A stretch of 64,000 nucleotides of DNA, from contig JANQQL010000031.1 of assembly GCA_028289345.1 (NCBI GenBank), positions 372,001 through 436,000 of the forward strand. The letters are read 5' to 3'. Every line of letters starts with the position of its first letter. Position 1 is the stretch's first letter. This DNA is from Planctomycetota bacterium. GTDB taxonomy: Bacteria; Planctomycetota; B15-G4; SIAN01. The translations under genes and the position numbers were made by a program. Under the pieces are notes generated by a model that saw only the letters and a program-made list of their open reading frames with translations, was not told where the DNA came from and made no database searches. Positions 18,152 to 26,875 of the stretch are shown here, in pieces.

Positions 18152-19909
18152 TCAACGTCGCTTCCTGCCGCGGGGCACCGCGCACTCTTCGGTCAGATTC
18201 GCCTGCAGAGATTGGAATTCGACCCGGCCGTCCTTGCCGCCGGTCACCTTCGAGGACTCCACCTCCGCCACATATTCGTTCTCGCGCAAGGCTCGCATCA
18301 GGATGTCGATTTTCCCAGGGTCCAGGACCTTGCCCTTGAGCTTGAACACCGGCTGATCCTTGTTCAGGTCCAGCTCGATGTTGTTGAGTTCCAGCCGACC
18401 GAGCTGGCCCAAGTGGCTGTCGATCGCCAGGATCAGTTCGTGGAGGATGTTCAACCCCGAGGGCACTCGAGGAATGCTCCCTTCCCGCCCCAATGAAGAG
18501 GCCAGGTCGTCACGGGTGTCCTTGAGCTCCTTGCGGATGTCGTCGACCAGCCGCCGCGGAGGCCGACTCCGGTTGCGGTAGTCGTTGAGGATCTTCTCGT
18601 CGGATCCGTATTCCTGGTAGGTCGTGACCGCGACGTAGGCCGCGTCGTCCAGTTCCTGCTTGAGGATCAAGTACTCCTTCATGTTCACCAGGAAGAACAG
18701 GAAGGCCACCAGGAAGGCGGCCACGGCCAAGAAGGACAAGGGCACCTTGAGCTGATCGAAACGCTTGGCAAACCGAAGGTCTTCCTGACGGAAGTCCACT
18801 CGGCTGGCCTCGCTCCCCAACAAGCGCAGGGCGACTCCCAGAGCCGCGGCGCCCTCGGCGTTGGCCTGGTCGGCAATGTCCGGATCCAGGTCGTGCTCGA
18901 CCAAATCGAACGGACGCAGCACCTCGACTTCCCGGCCCAATTCGACCTGGATTCGCTGCTGAAAGGCTTCTTCCTGAAGGGCGGGCCCCAACATCAACAC
19001 GCGGGGGCGCTCGTCCGAGAGTCCGAGTGGGAACAGGGTCCGCTGGACCTCGCGGTTGAGTCGCGCGAAAAAGTCCTTGGTGGCGAGAATTCGCGGAGCG
19101 GAGCCCTCTCCCACCAGTTCCGTGTCGTCGTCCTCTTCCATGTCGAGGATGACCAGCTCGTCGTCGTCCTCGTCCGCTTCGCCGTCCCCGTCCGGGTTCA
19201 GGTTCGCCGGCTCCGGAATCGGCTCTTCGGCCCCGAGCGTCCGCGCGCCGAGTCGAATGGCGCGAGCGCCGAGCAATCGATCGCCGTCCACCACCAGAAG
19301 GTGGGTCACGTCATGATCGCACTCGATGACCAGGGTCGGCAGGGACGGCTCCGGAGAGTCGTCTGCCTCCTCCTCGTCGGACTCCAGTTCCGTCTGGGCA
19401 AAAACCCCCAGCTGACGCAGCGCCCCGTACAACGCATTCAGGTGGAGATCCGCAAAGAACGGATCCACGCCACTGCGATCCATGATGCCAAACTTGGTTC
19501 GGGCCGCCGCCTTCTCGTAGGCCATGACCAGCAGGTGGCTGCCCTCCCTCGGCTGACCGATCGGCTGGTAGTCCACCACGACATCATCGATGTCCACCAA
19601 AGGCAGGTGATTTTCCGCCTCGAACTTCAACACCTTGACGATCTGGTCGTCCTGGGAGAAGGGCAGATCGAGTTCCCGGAACGTGCAGGAATAGGAGTCC
19701 AAGGCGCAGGCGGCCGGGTCACGGGTCAACTTTTGAGACTTGATCATCTCGGCCAGCGCGCGAGTGGCGATGTCCTCGGGATCCTCGTCTCCATGGGCGC
19801 GAATGTCCGCGGCCGCAAACGCCGTCACCCGGGGCGCCTTCAGCGTGCCGTCGATCTCCACGGCACGGATGCGCACTCGGTTGAAGTCCAAGGCGAGCTG
19901 GCTGGGCAT
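18152..19909 (-). CDS. PilM-PilN (GspL-like) fusion protein
   Basis: A 585-aa protein. The N-terminal 370 residues look like the actin-like PilM/GspL cytoplasmic domain (ALDFNRVRIRAVEIDG start; TLVIECDHDVTHLLVVDGD). They contain an unusual acidic, low-complexity insertion around residues 235-270, rich in Asp and Glu. One membrane helix follows (about 390-410), then a coiled segment and a PilN-like periplasmic domain. In most type IV pilus systems these are two proteins; a single chain recalls GspL of type II secretion. Other operon members are the ECF sigma, anti-sigma, Spy-like and PilO-like genes. The role is presumably an inner-membrane platform, in a pilus, secretion or sensing machine. 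Confidence 0.7.
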   Translation of the reverse strand: MPSQLALDFNRVRIRAVEIDGTLKAPRVTAFAAADIRAHGDEDPEDIATRALAEMIKSQKLTRDPAACALDSYSCTFRELDLPFSQDDQIVKVLKFEAENHLPLVDIDDVVVDYQPIGQPREGSHLLVMAYEKAAARTKFGIMDRSGVDPFFADLHLNALYGALRQLGVFAQTELESDEEEADDSPEPSLPTLVIECDHDVTHLLVVDGDRLLGARAIRLGARTLGAEEPIPEPANLNPDGDGEADEDDDELVILDMEEDDDTELVGEGSAPRILATKDFFARLNREVQRTLFPLGLSDERPRVLMLGPALQEEAFQQRIQVELGREVEVLRPFDLVEHDLDPDIADQANAEGAAALGVALRLLGSEASRVDFRQEDLRFAKRFDQLKVPLSFLAVAAFLVAFLFFLVNMKEYLILKQELDDAAYVAVTTYQEYGSDEKILNDYRNRSRPPRRLVDDIRKELKDTRDDLASSLGREGSIPRVPSGLNILHELILAIDSHLGQLGRLELNNIELDLNKDQPVFKLKGKVLDPGKIDILMRALRENEYVAEVESSKVTGGKDGRVEFQSLQANLTEECAVPRGRKRR

Positions 19910-19965
19910 GGCAGGCGGGTCCTGGTCGCGCTCTCAGTGACGAGAGATTCGGCCGTCTAAGGGGT

Positions 19966-20328
19966 TCAGCGTCGAGGCGTATTCACCATGGAATGATATT
20001 CGCGCCGCTGTTCTTCCGTGAACAGAGATTCGATGGCGCTGTCCGCCTGGAGCCCAGCGGCATCGGCAAGCGCCCAGAATTGCTGATCGGCTTGGCGATC
20101 TGCCTCGACCACCGAGGTCCGGTACTCGTCGAGGATTTCGTCCAAGCGGTCGCGTTGTTCCGGGCTCAGGTCCAGCTCCTCCAGGAGTTCACTGATTCGC
20201 TCCACCGCGGCACCCGGGCCGCGGTCGGTCGTACGCTTGGACTGCGCCACCACCCAGGTGGTCGCGGCCCCGACCAGGCACCACAGCACGGCATGAAGAA
20301 TTCCCCAACCTAGGATGCGGCGATTCAC
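19966..20328 (-). CDS. Spy/CpxP-like membrane-anchored periplasmic protein
   Basis: A 120-aa protein with an N-terminal membrane helix (ILHAVLWCLVGAATTWVVAQ) and a short helical domain. That domain has LSPEQRDRLDEIL and LFTEEQRREY, similar to the LTxxQ motifs of Spy/CpxP-type proteins that sense or buffer envelope stress. I chose GTG at 20328 (after the upstream stop, GGGGAGG 12 nt before it); a GTG at 20352 overlapping the anti-sigma gene is possible. Being next to an ECF/anti-sigma pair supports an envelope-stress role, by inference. Confidence 0.6.
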   Translation of the reverse strand: MNRRILGWGILHAVLWCLVGAATTWVVAQSKRTTDRGPGAAVERISELLEELDLSPEQRDRLDEILDEYRTSVVEADRQADQQFWALADAAGLQADSAIESLFTEEQRREYHSMVNTPRR

Positions 20329-20333
20329 GGGGC

Positions 20334-20843
20334 TCAGCGACCTCCCCGCCACTCTTCGAGGAATCGGGAGAGGTACCCGAGATTCTCATCCGGCTGGCGC
20401 TCCTCGCTCCGCTCGCGAACCACGCGCAGATACTCCTCTTCCAACTGGAAGCGAGCGGCATCATCCACGGGATCCGCCAAGGCTTCGTCTGGCGACAGTC
20501 CCCACTGGAACAAGCTCGCCACAATCAACAGCGCTGCCGCCACCGCAGCACTGGCCCGCAGGACTCGAACCACCCCAGGGCCTTCCGGCGCAGGAGCTGC
20601 CGGTGCGACCTCCCCCGCGGAGGCTTCTTCGATCCGCGACAGAATCCGCTCGGGCAAGCCGACGGTACGACCCGACGTTGCATCCGAGCGCAAGATCGAA
20701 GAGATCGACGCCATCTGCTGGCGCTCGGCACGGCATTCCTCGCACCCCTCGAGGTGCTCCTCAAGCTGTCGCCGCGCAGCCGCTTCCAGCTCGCCGTCCA
20801 GTTCTCGGCTGATCCAGCGTCGATAGGTGGCATGGGTCACCAT
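20334..20843 (-). CDS. zinc-binding anti-sigma factor
   Basis: A 169-aa transmembrane anti-sigma factor. The cytoplasmic anti-sigma domain contains the zinc motif H-x3-C-x2-C in HLEGCEEC, preceded by WISRELDGELEAAARRQL. One membrane helix follows (AAVAAALLIVASLFQWG), then a short periplasmic tail. It would bind and hold the ECF sigma factor whose gene ends 97 nt upstream. The ATG at 20843 has GGGAG upstream; an earlier in-frame ATG adds unrelated residues. Confidence 0.88.
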   Translation of the reverse strand: MVTHATYRRWISRELDGELEAAARRQLEEHLEGCEECRAERQQMASISSILRSDATSGRTVGLPERILSRIEEASAGEVAPAAPAPEGPGVVRVLRASAAVAAALLIVASLFQWGLSPDEALADPVDDAARFQLEEEYLRVVRERSEERQPDENLGYLSRFLEEWRGGR

Positions 20844-20940
20844 CTCGAACACTCCCTTGTTCGCACTTCCGAATTCGACGGCGCGCGGAGCCCGGAGACT
20901 CCCGCAACCCTTTCTCGGCCTCGCCACATGTCGCGCGGCC

Positions 20941-21636
20941 CTACCATCCAAACGCCTCGGGATCGAGACCGTCGGCCTCGAACCGCCGCAGCAGCCAATC
21001 CTTGAGCTTGGCCCGAGCCCGGAACAGTCGCGATTCCACCGTGCCTTTGGGCAAATCGAGGATCTCGCCCAGTTTCTCGTAGGACAGATCCTCGTACTCG
21101 CGCAGCACCAGAATCACCCGGTACCGTTCGGGCAACTCGTCGATGCCCTCTTTCACCAAGTCCGAAAGTTCTTTCCTTTCGGATTCTCCGGTCGGCCCGG
21201 CACTCCGGTCCACCGAAGCTCCGTCCAGGTGGAACTCCTCGGTATCGAGAGACAGGTGGCGCCGACGACGCTCCCGCTTGGAAGCATCGACCGAGGCGTT
21301 CACCGCGATCCGATAGAGCCAGGTGTAGAGCGCCGAGCCTTCCTGGAAGCGGCCCAAACTGCGGTACGCTTTCAGGAACGTTTCCTGGACCACTTCCTCG
21401 GCATCCGCCGGGTTGCCAAGAATTCGACTCACCACGACCTGGAGACGATCGGCGTACTGCTCGACAATGAGGCGAAACGCCTCGGGACTCCCGCGCCTGG
21501 CCTGGGCCAGGAGTTCGGTTTCCGTAGGAGCGTCGGGCGGCGTGCGGATCGTCATTTCCATTCCGCCCCCTTCGACGACCGGCGCGGCCTGGTCTTCCCG
21601 CGGACCGGGCGGATTTGCTTCCGGCCCTCGATTCAT
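20941..21636 (-). CDS. ECF RNA polymerase sigma factor (RpoE-like)
   Basis: A 231-aa ECF sigma factor. Region 2 is RLQVVVSRILGNPADAEEVV with VQETFLKAYRSLGRF and LYTWLYRIAVNASVD; region 4 is LPERYRVILVLREYEDLSYE followed by KLGEILDLPKGTVESRLFRAR. It has about 40 extra Pro/Gly-rich N-terminal residues before the family start, which may be a tail or may mean a later start. The ATG at 21636 has GGGGAGG four bases upstream. It heads a five-gene unit and is divergent from the sulfatase cluster across 104 nt, so it is a natural candidate regulator of that cluster. Confidence 0.93.
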   Translation of the reverse strand: MNRGPEANPPGPREDQAAPVVEGGGMEMTIRTPPDAPTETELLAQARRGSPEAFRLIVEQYADRLQVVVSRILGNPADAEEVVQETFLKAYRSLGRFQEGSALYTWLYRIAVNASVDASKRERRRRHLSLDTEEFHLDGASVDRSAGPTGESERKELSDLVKEGIDELPERYRVILVLREYEDLSYEKLGEILDLPKGTVESRLFRARAKLKDWLLRRFEADGLDPEAFGW

Positions 21637-21693
21637 GGGACCTCCCCTTGGCGGGGGCATTCGCAGCGGTCGTTTTTTCTGCCAGGAGCAGCA

Positions 21694-21721
21694 GGAATAA
21701 GCTGGCTGATTCGAAACCGTC
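21694..21721 (+). promoter_or_regulatory. candidate ECF-type promoter of the sulfatase cluster
   Basis: GGAAT (21694-21698), 19 nt, CGTC (21718-21721), ending 19 nt before the first sulfatase-like ATG. The same pattern with the same spacing occurs before the gene at 30075. The spacing is a little longer than the usual ECF pattern, and the short leader is a weakness. Confidence 0.3.
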
Positions 21722-21740
21722 GATCATAGGGTCGGAAGCC

Positions 21741-24344
21741 ATGCCCACCGTCCCCCCGCCTCCCTTCTCGAGTCTCCCGGTGACCGGTCTTCGGACCCTG
21801 GGGCTGCTCCTGTTGCTCTTGGTCCAGTGCCAGGAGAGCAGCCAGGTGGGCACTCCGCCCCTGCTCCAGCGACTCCTTCATGAGCCCGGAGCTCGCTGGC
21901 AGGTCGAGGGCGAGTGGTATCGGCAAGAACTCGACCCACGGCGGCCGGAAGCCGACCTGACTCCTCACACGGTGCTGGATTTTGAGCGGGGATTGTCGGA
22001 GTGGATCGTCATGACGGACCCCGCCCCTCACGGCGGGCCTGGCGAAGCCGCTCGGTCGCTTCCCTGGGTCGACTCCGCAAGTCCGGGAGCGATCGTCCGC
22101 TCCCCGCCGGGATGGAGCGCCGTCAGCCGGGTCGTTCCGGTCTCGCCCCTGACCGACTACGTCATCACCGCCTGGGTGAAGTCGCCAGAACAGGGTGGCC
22201 ATGCGGTGACCATCCAGCCGTTCCAGCTTCCTCCCGAGGATCTGGGCGACGCCGATGCCGTCACCGCCGCCCTCCAAAACGACAGCAACAAGACCGCATT
22301 GTGGGCCATGTCCCGCGACCAGGTGGAGATCCTGGAGACCCGCGAGGACGGCTTCGAGCTGTGGCGATTCGAGCCGCCGGCGCCCACATTGTTCGGAGTC
22401 GAGTCTCTTCTCGTCGGCCTGCTCAGCATCACTTCTTTGGAGCGGCCGGAGTCCGACACCGCCGCGTTCGGGACGGTCACGGTCTTCGAACTCGGCTTGC
22501 GGGATGCGCTGGCCTGGAATCACGGTTATCCCGCCATCCCTTCGGTCGAAACCTTGGATTTGGAGCGGCGCACGGCCGCCGTTCGTCGAGACAGCGAAAC
22601 CCGACCGGCCCTGCTTCTTCCCTTGGGCGGACAAGCGCAATGCCGGGTCACGCGTCGACCGGAGGCTTCCTCGCTGCGCACCGGTCTGTGCATCCTTCCC
22701 GAAGATCGCTTGGCTCGCTTCGGACCGTGCCGCGTGGAAGTGAACGTCGAGGTGATCCAGGACTCCCAACTGCTCGACGAACAATCTCTCTTCTTGGAGT
22801 TCGACCCTCGTCAACCAGCGTTCTGGACCGACGTCCACGTGGAGCTCCCCACCATCGACGCTGTCGCGGAACTCGAATTGAGGGTCCGAGTGTTGGGGGA
22901 AGACGGCCCCGGCGCCCCCTTGCTGGCCCTCTCCGACCCGCTGCTGCGTGTCGAGGCCCAGCAACCGGAGTGGAACTTGGTGATGGTGTCCCTGGACACC
23001 TTTCGCGCCGATCGACTGGGACGAGTCCGCGACGGCAAGAGCCTGACTCCTCACCTCGACTCCTTGTGCGCGGAGAGCTTGGTCTTCGAACAGGCCCTGA
23101 GCCCGGCGTCGTACACCTTGCCCGCTCATGCCTCGCTCTTCATGTCTCAGAATCCAGGGGACCATGGCTTGCTCCATCCGACCCAGCGACCGGACCGAGC
23201 GCGTTCCATCACCCTGACTGAGCTCCTGGCCGAACGTGGCTACGAAACCGGCGCGTTCACGGCGGGCGCGATGCTGAATCCGGAGTACTGCGGTGTGCAA
23301 GCGGGCTTCGACCGATACAGCGAAATCGACCCGTTTTTGAGTGACCAGGACCCACTTCCTCAAAAAGTGCCGCGCTGGGACCTGATCGACTACAACCGTC
23401 GGCTGTTCGACGAGAATCAGTGGGCGCGCCGGGTTCTGCCGTGGTTGGACCAGCGTTCAGGAGCTCCCTTTTTCTTGTTCCTCCACACCTACCTCGTCCA
23501 CAACTACTGTCCGGACGCCTCGCTGCAGCCGCACTTCGAAGTGCGGCCGGACGTGGCTCCTGACCGCGATGGCCCAGTCACCAGCACCCCTCTCTGGGAA
23601 ATGCCGTTGACCAACACTTGGCTGACCCGAGTCGACCCTCACGACCCGACCGAGTTCCATCCTCCTCGGGACTTGCCGTATCTCGAAAGCCTGTACGACG
23701 CGACCGTGTTCCAAGCAGATCGGGAGATCGGCAAGCTCATCGACGAACTGCGGCAACGGGGTCTCTGGGACAGGACGATCTTCGTGGTGGTTTCGGATCA
23801 CGGCGAAGAGTTCCTGGAACACGGCGGGCTGTCTCACGCCCACACCCTCTACGAGGAGCTTCTTCGGGTCCCTTGGATTCTCCGGGTTCCGGGAATGTCG
23901 GGACAGCGCGTGACCGACCCGGTGTCCTTGATCGACGTGGCGCCGACTCTGCTGGCCCTGTTGGAGATTCCCAAAGACCCGCGCATGCAAGGTCGAAACG
24001 TGTTGGCGGAGGAAGGCAACCTCATCACACTCCACGAAGGAGTCGAGCGAGGAGCCACCTCCTTGCGCTCGGCTCGCTCCGTTCGCGCCAAGGTCATTCT
24101 GGCGTCACCGCGAGAAGCCGTCGCCGACCCGAGCACTCTTTCCCCGGAAGTTCGGGCACAGCTTCAACAACTTGGGTACTTGAACGACAGCGAAGAGCCG
24201 ACCGATTTCGAACTCCAAGAACTCGAGTTGTACGATCTCGAATCCGACCCCGGTGAAACCCGTCCCTTGCAAGGAACTTTGAGCGAATCCATGGACCATG
24301 AGTTTCGAAAGCTCCTGGACGCCCTGCTCGAGGACGGCCCTTGA
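21741..24344 (+). CDS. sulfatase-superfamily hydrolase/transferase 1 (Thr at the nucleophile position)
   Basis: An 867-aa exported protein, with a signal peptide ending in LLVQC that could be a non-canonical lipobox. The N-terminal half (about 30-400) is beta-rich and may be carbohydrate-binding-like (VLDFERGLSEW). The C-terminal half is the alkaline-phosphatase/sulfatase fold: metal site VSLDTFRADRLG, active-site segment SYTLPAHASLF, then VVVSDHGEEFLEHG and HTLYEELLRVPW. Classical sulfatases have C/S-x-P-x-R; here Thr replaces Cys/Ser and His replaces Arg, so formylglycine cannot form. A Thr nucleophile is known in phospho-transferases of this superfamily. The ATG at 21741 is the first in front of the signal peptide. 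Confidence 0.87.
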   Translation: MPTVPPPPFSSLPVTGLRTLGLLLLLLVQCQESSQVGTPPLLQRLLHEPGARWQVEGEWYRQELDPRRPEADLTPHTVLDFERGLSEWIVMTDPAPHGGPGEAARSLPWVDSASPGAIVRSPPGWSAVSRVVPVSPLTDYVITAWVKSPEQGGHAVTIQPFQLPPEDLGDADAVTAALQNDSNKTALWAMSRDQVEILETREDGFELWRFEPPAPTLFGVESLLVGLLSITSLERPESDTAAFGTVTVFELGLRDALAWNHGYPAIPSVETLDLERRTAAVRRDSETRPALLLPLGGQAQCRVTRRPEASSLRTGLCILPEDRLARFGPCRVEVNVEVIQDSQLLDEQSLFLEFDPRQPAFWTDVHVELPTIDAVAELELRVRVLGEDGPGAPLLALSDPLLRVEAQQPEWNLVMVSLDTFRADRLGRVRDGKSLTPHLDSLCAESLVFEQALSPASYTLPAHASLFMSQNPGDHGLLHPTQRPDRARSITLTELLAERGYETGAFTAGAMLNPEYCGVQAGFDRYSEIDPFLSDQDPLPQKVPRWDLIDYNRRLFDENQWARRVLPWLDQRSGAPFFLFLHTYLVHNYCPDASLQPHFEVRPDVAPDRDGPVTSTPLWEMPLTNTWLTRVDPHDPTEFHPPRDLPYLESLYDATVFQADREIGKLIDELRQRGLWDRTIFVVVSDHGEEFLEHGGLSHAHTLYEELLRVPWILRVPGMSGQRVTDPVSLIDVAPTLLALLEIPKDPRMQGRNVLAEEGNLITLHEGVERGATSLRSARSVRAKVILASPREAVADPSTLSPEVRAQLQQLGYLNDSEEPTDFELQELELYDLESDPGETRPLQGTLSESMDHEFRKLLDALLEDGP

Positions 24345-26875
24345 ATTCGCCACGCTCGATCACGTGGGCAATCTTGGGACTCGGGGTGGCAGCGGTGTTC
24401 CTTGCCATGACGGCGAAGGACGTGCTGCCGCCCGAACCGGTGGAACAAGAGCTCATTCGTTTGGCTGAGCTTGCCCTCCAACCCGAAGCCAAGTTTCAAG
24501 AAACACGAGATTCCGATTCGTCGGCGGGCTCGCGGCCGGTGTGGCGCCAACTGTTTCCCCGAGCGCTCAATGACTGGACGCTTCTGCCGGATCGGAACGC
24601 CGGCGCCGCACAAATGCGACGGTTGGAAGACCTAAACCAAAAACCGGACGCTCGGTTCGCACGATTGGACGGAGAAACGCGAGTCCTGGTCACGTTGATT
24701 CCGGCCCAACCCCAACAAATGTTGGAGCTTCGCTATCGCGCACGGGTGACCGATTCGTCTCCCTCCGAACACGCTGGCTCCCACTTGGTCGTGGTACCGC
24801 TGAAGCGTTCTTTCTCCCTGCCCGAGTTCCTGCAGACCAAAACCTTGGCCGATCTCGAGAACGACCCGAAAAAGGAGCTGCTTTGCTACGGCAAAGAGGT
24901 CCCATTCTTCTCGACCGCTCTAGAACCCTCCGAGGACTTCGTCCAAGGAGCCCTGGATTTCCGCGTGCCCCTGGACGCCAACGCCCTTCTCATTGAAGTT
25001 TCCTGTGGTGCCGCGGGGCTCGGCTCTCACGTCGACGTGGCGGAAATGTCCCTGTTCCCTCGCCCCCTTCGTCAGCGACTCGAACAACAGGAGACCGTTC
25101 CCGAACTCACCCTTCTCGCCCCCGAGTCCTTCAGCCTGCGTCGAATCGACTGTCTGAGCGAGCGCCGCGATGGATTCTTGCTCGCCCCCCCCTCTCGGGT
25201 CAGCCTCGAGTGCCGCCTGCCCCAAGGACCGGTGGTTCTGGAGTTTGGTCGCGCGCGCATTCACGAACGACGACCGGACTGGCGCGAACAGCCGCAGACC
25301 CTGTCCGTGTCGGTAGAAAACTTGGATGACCCTGGTGGCGGTCCCAGCGTGGTTCACGAGGAGGAGTTGAACGACCAGCTGCCGACCGGTTGGATCGACC
25401 GTCAAGTCGACCTCAGCTTTTGGGCCGGAAAGCGCGTTCGACTCAGCTTCGAAGGCGATGCCAAACGCGGCTCGGACCTGCTCGCCGTCGGCGCCCCGCT
25501 CATTCGCCGGCGAACTTCCACCGACCCCGGCTGGAACGTCGTACTCGTTTCCCTCGACACGGTCCGTCTCGATCACCTTTCCCACGAAGGCTACTCAAGA
25601 CCGACAACCCCGTTCCTCGCCGAGTTGGCCCAGCAGGGACTTTGGTTCCGCCACGCGGTGAGCACTTCGTCCTACACCCTGCCGTCCCACGCTTCCCTGT
25701 TCACCGGACAGCTCCCGTCCCACCACGGGGCCATCAATCAGCGAGCCGGACACAATCGAATCTCGACGACGCGCTCCGATCCCCTGGGTCGAAGGCTGGC
25801 CGACGCGGGATATCTGACCGCGGGATTCACGGGTGGCGCCTACCTCGGCCCGGGATTCGGCTTCGCCGATGGGTTCGATCGATACAGCACCATGGATCCG
25901 CTGCTTCCCGATCATGCGCCCTCTTTTGAACGACAGCCCCTGGCGCGGCAACGGGAGTTCAATGTGGCCCACCGCGCGACCCGACGCTGGGAGGGAGTGC
26001 TGGACTGGCTGCGACATCATCAGGACAGCCGCTTCTTTCTGTTCGTTCACACCTATCACGTGCACGAGTTCCTACCGACCGCCGAGAACAGCGAGCGGTT
26101 TCACCGATCGAACAGCGGCTCGACGGAGCAGTACCTTCGGTGGCTGCGCGACAAGCGCAAGGACGCAACTCAGATCGCCCCCGCAGATCTGCAAGCAGGC
26201 ATCGACGCCTACGACGCCACCCTGCGCGATGCCGACGAGGCGGTGCGGCAGCTGGTGGACTGCTTGAAAGACCTGGGACTCTGGAACCGAACCGTGCTGG
26301 TGTTGACCTCGGACCACGGGGAAGAGTTCCTGGATCATGGACGCCTTGGTCATGGGCGAACGCTGTACGAGGAAATGCTTCGGGTGCCGATGATCTGGCA
26401 TGTGCCAGGGATCCCCGCTCAGGAGTTTCCGTCCCTGGTGTCTCTGGTCGATGTCACTCCTTCTCTGGAAGAAATGCTGGGACTCGCGCCGCGGGTTCCG
26501 CGCGACGGGGAATCTCTGTGGCAGCAGTTGAACGGGGCTGCGTGGGAACCAACCCTCGCCTTTTCCGAACTGGAGTTGGACCCTCGCAACCAATGGCGAG
26601 CTGCCTCTTCGGGTGATTACAAGTTGGTCGAGTTCCACGATCAGGAAGCCTCCCCCGCGCCAGAGCTAAGCCTGTTCCAAGTGCGCAACGATCCCCAAGA
26701 ACGTGAGAACCTTGCGGACCGCGAAGCCGAACGGACCATCGGCATGCGCCGGGAAATGACTCAGCGGCTGGAAGACGCGAAAGTGCAGCGACAGCGCGTG
26801 CAGGATGCTCAGCAGGAAGTGAGTGAAGAGGACCTGCAGAAACTCGAGGCTCTCGGTTACATGGGGGACGAATGA
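24341..26875 (+). CDS. sulfatase-superfamily hydrolase/transferase 2 (Thr at the nucleophile position)
   Basis: An 844-aa paralogue of its neighbours. It is anchored by an N-terminal helix (SITWAILGLGVAAVFLAMTA) without a lipobox. The N-terminal half is divergent; the C-terminal half has VSLDTVRLDHLSHEG, SYTLPSHASLFTGQ, VLTSDHGEEFLDHG and RTLYEEMLRVPM. The active-site segment again carries Thr and His in place of Cys/Ser and Arg. The start is TTG at 24341, overlapping the previous stop (TTGA), and its stop overlaps the next ATG (ATGA), so the three genes are translationally coupled. It ends in LEALGYMGDE, as many proteins of this subfamily do. Substrate unknown. Confidence 0.85.
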   Translation: MNSPRSITWAILGLGVAAVFLAMTAKDVLPPEPVEQELIRLAELALQPEAKFQETRDSDSSAGSRPVWRQLFPRALNDWTLLPDRNAGAAQMRRLEDLNQKPDARFARLDGETRVLVTLIPAQPQQMLELRYRARVTDSSPSEHAGSHLVVVPLKRSFSLPEFLQTKTLADLENDPKKELLCYGKEVPFFSTALEPSEDFVQGALDFRVPLDANALLIEVSCGAAGLGSHVDVAEMSLFPRPLRQRLEQQETVPELTLLAPESFSLRRIDCLSERRDGFLLAPPSRVSLECRLPQGPVVLEFGRARIHERRPDWREQPQTLSVSVENLDDPGGGPSVVHEEELNDQLPTGWIDRQVDLSFWAGKRVRLSFEGDAKRGSDLLAVGAPLIRRRTSTDPGWNVVLVSLDTVRLDHLSHEGYSRPTTPFLAELAQQGLWFRHAVSTSSYTLPSHASLFTGQLPSHHGAINQRAGHNRISTTRSDPLGRRLADAGYLTAGFTGGAYLGPGFGFADGFDRYSTMDPLLPDHAPSFERQPLARQREFNVAHRATRRWEGVLDWLRHHQDSRFFLFVHTYHVHEFLPTAENSERFHRSNSGSTEQYLRWLRDKRKDATQIAPADLQAGIDAYDATLRDADEAVRQLVDCLKDLGLWNRTVLVLTSDHGEEFLDHGRLGHGRTLYEEMLRVPMIWHVPGIPAQEFPSLVSLVDVTPSLEEMLGLAPRVPRDGESLWQQLNGAAWEPTLAFSELELDPRNQWRAASSGDYKLVEFHDQEASPAPELSLFQVRNDPQERENLADREAERTIGMRREMTQRLEDAKVQRQRVQDAQQEVSEEDLQKLEALGYMGDE

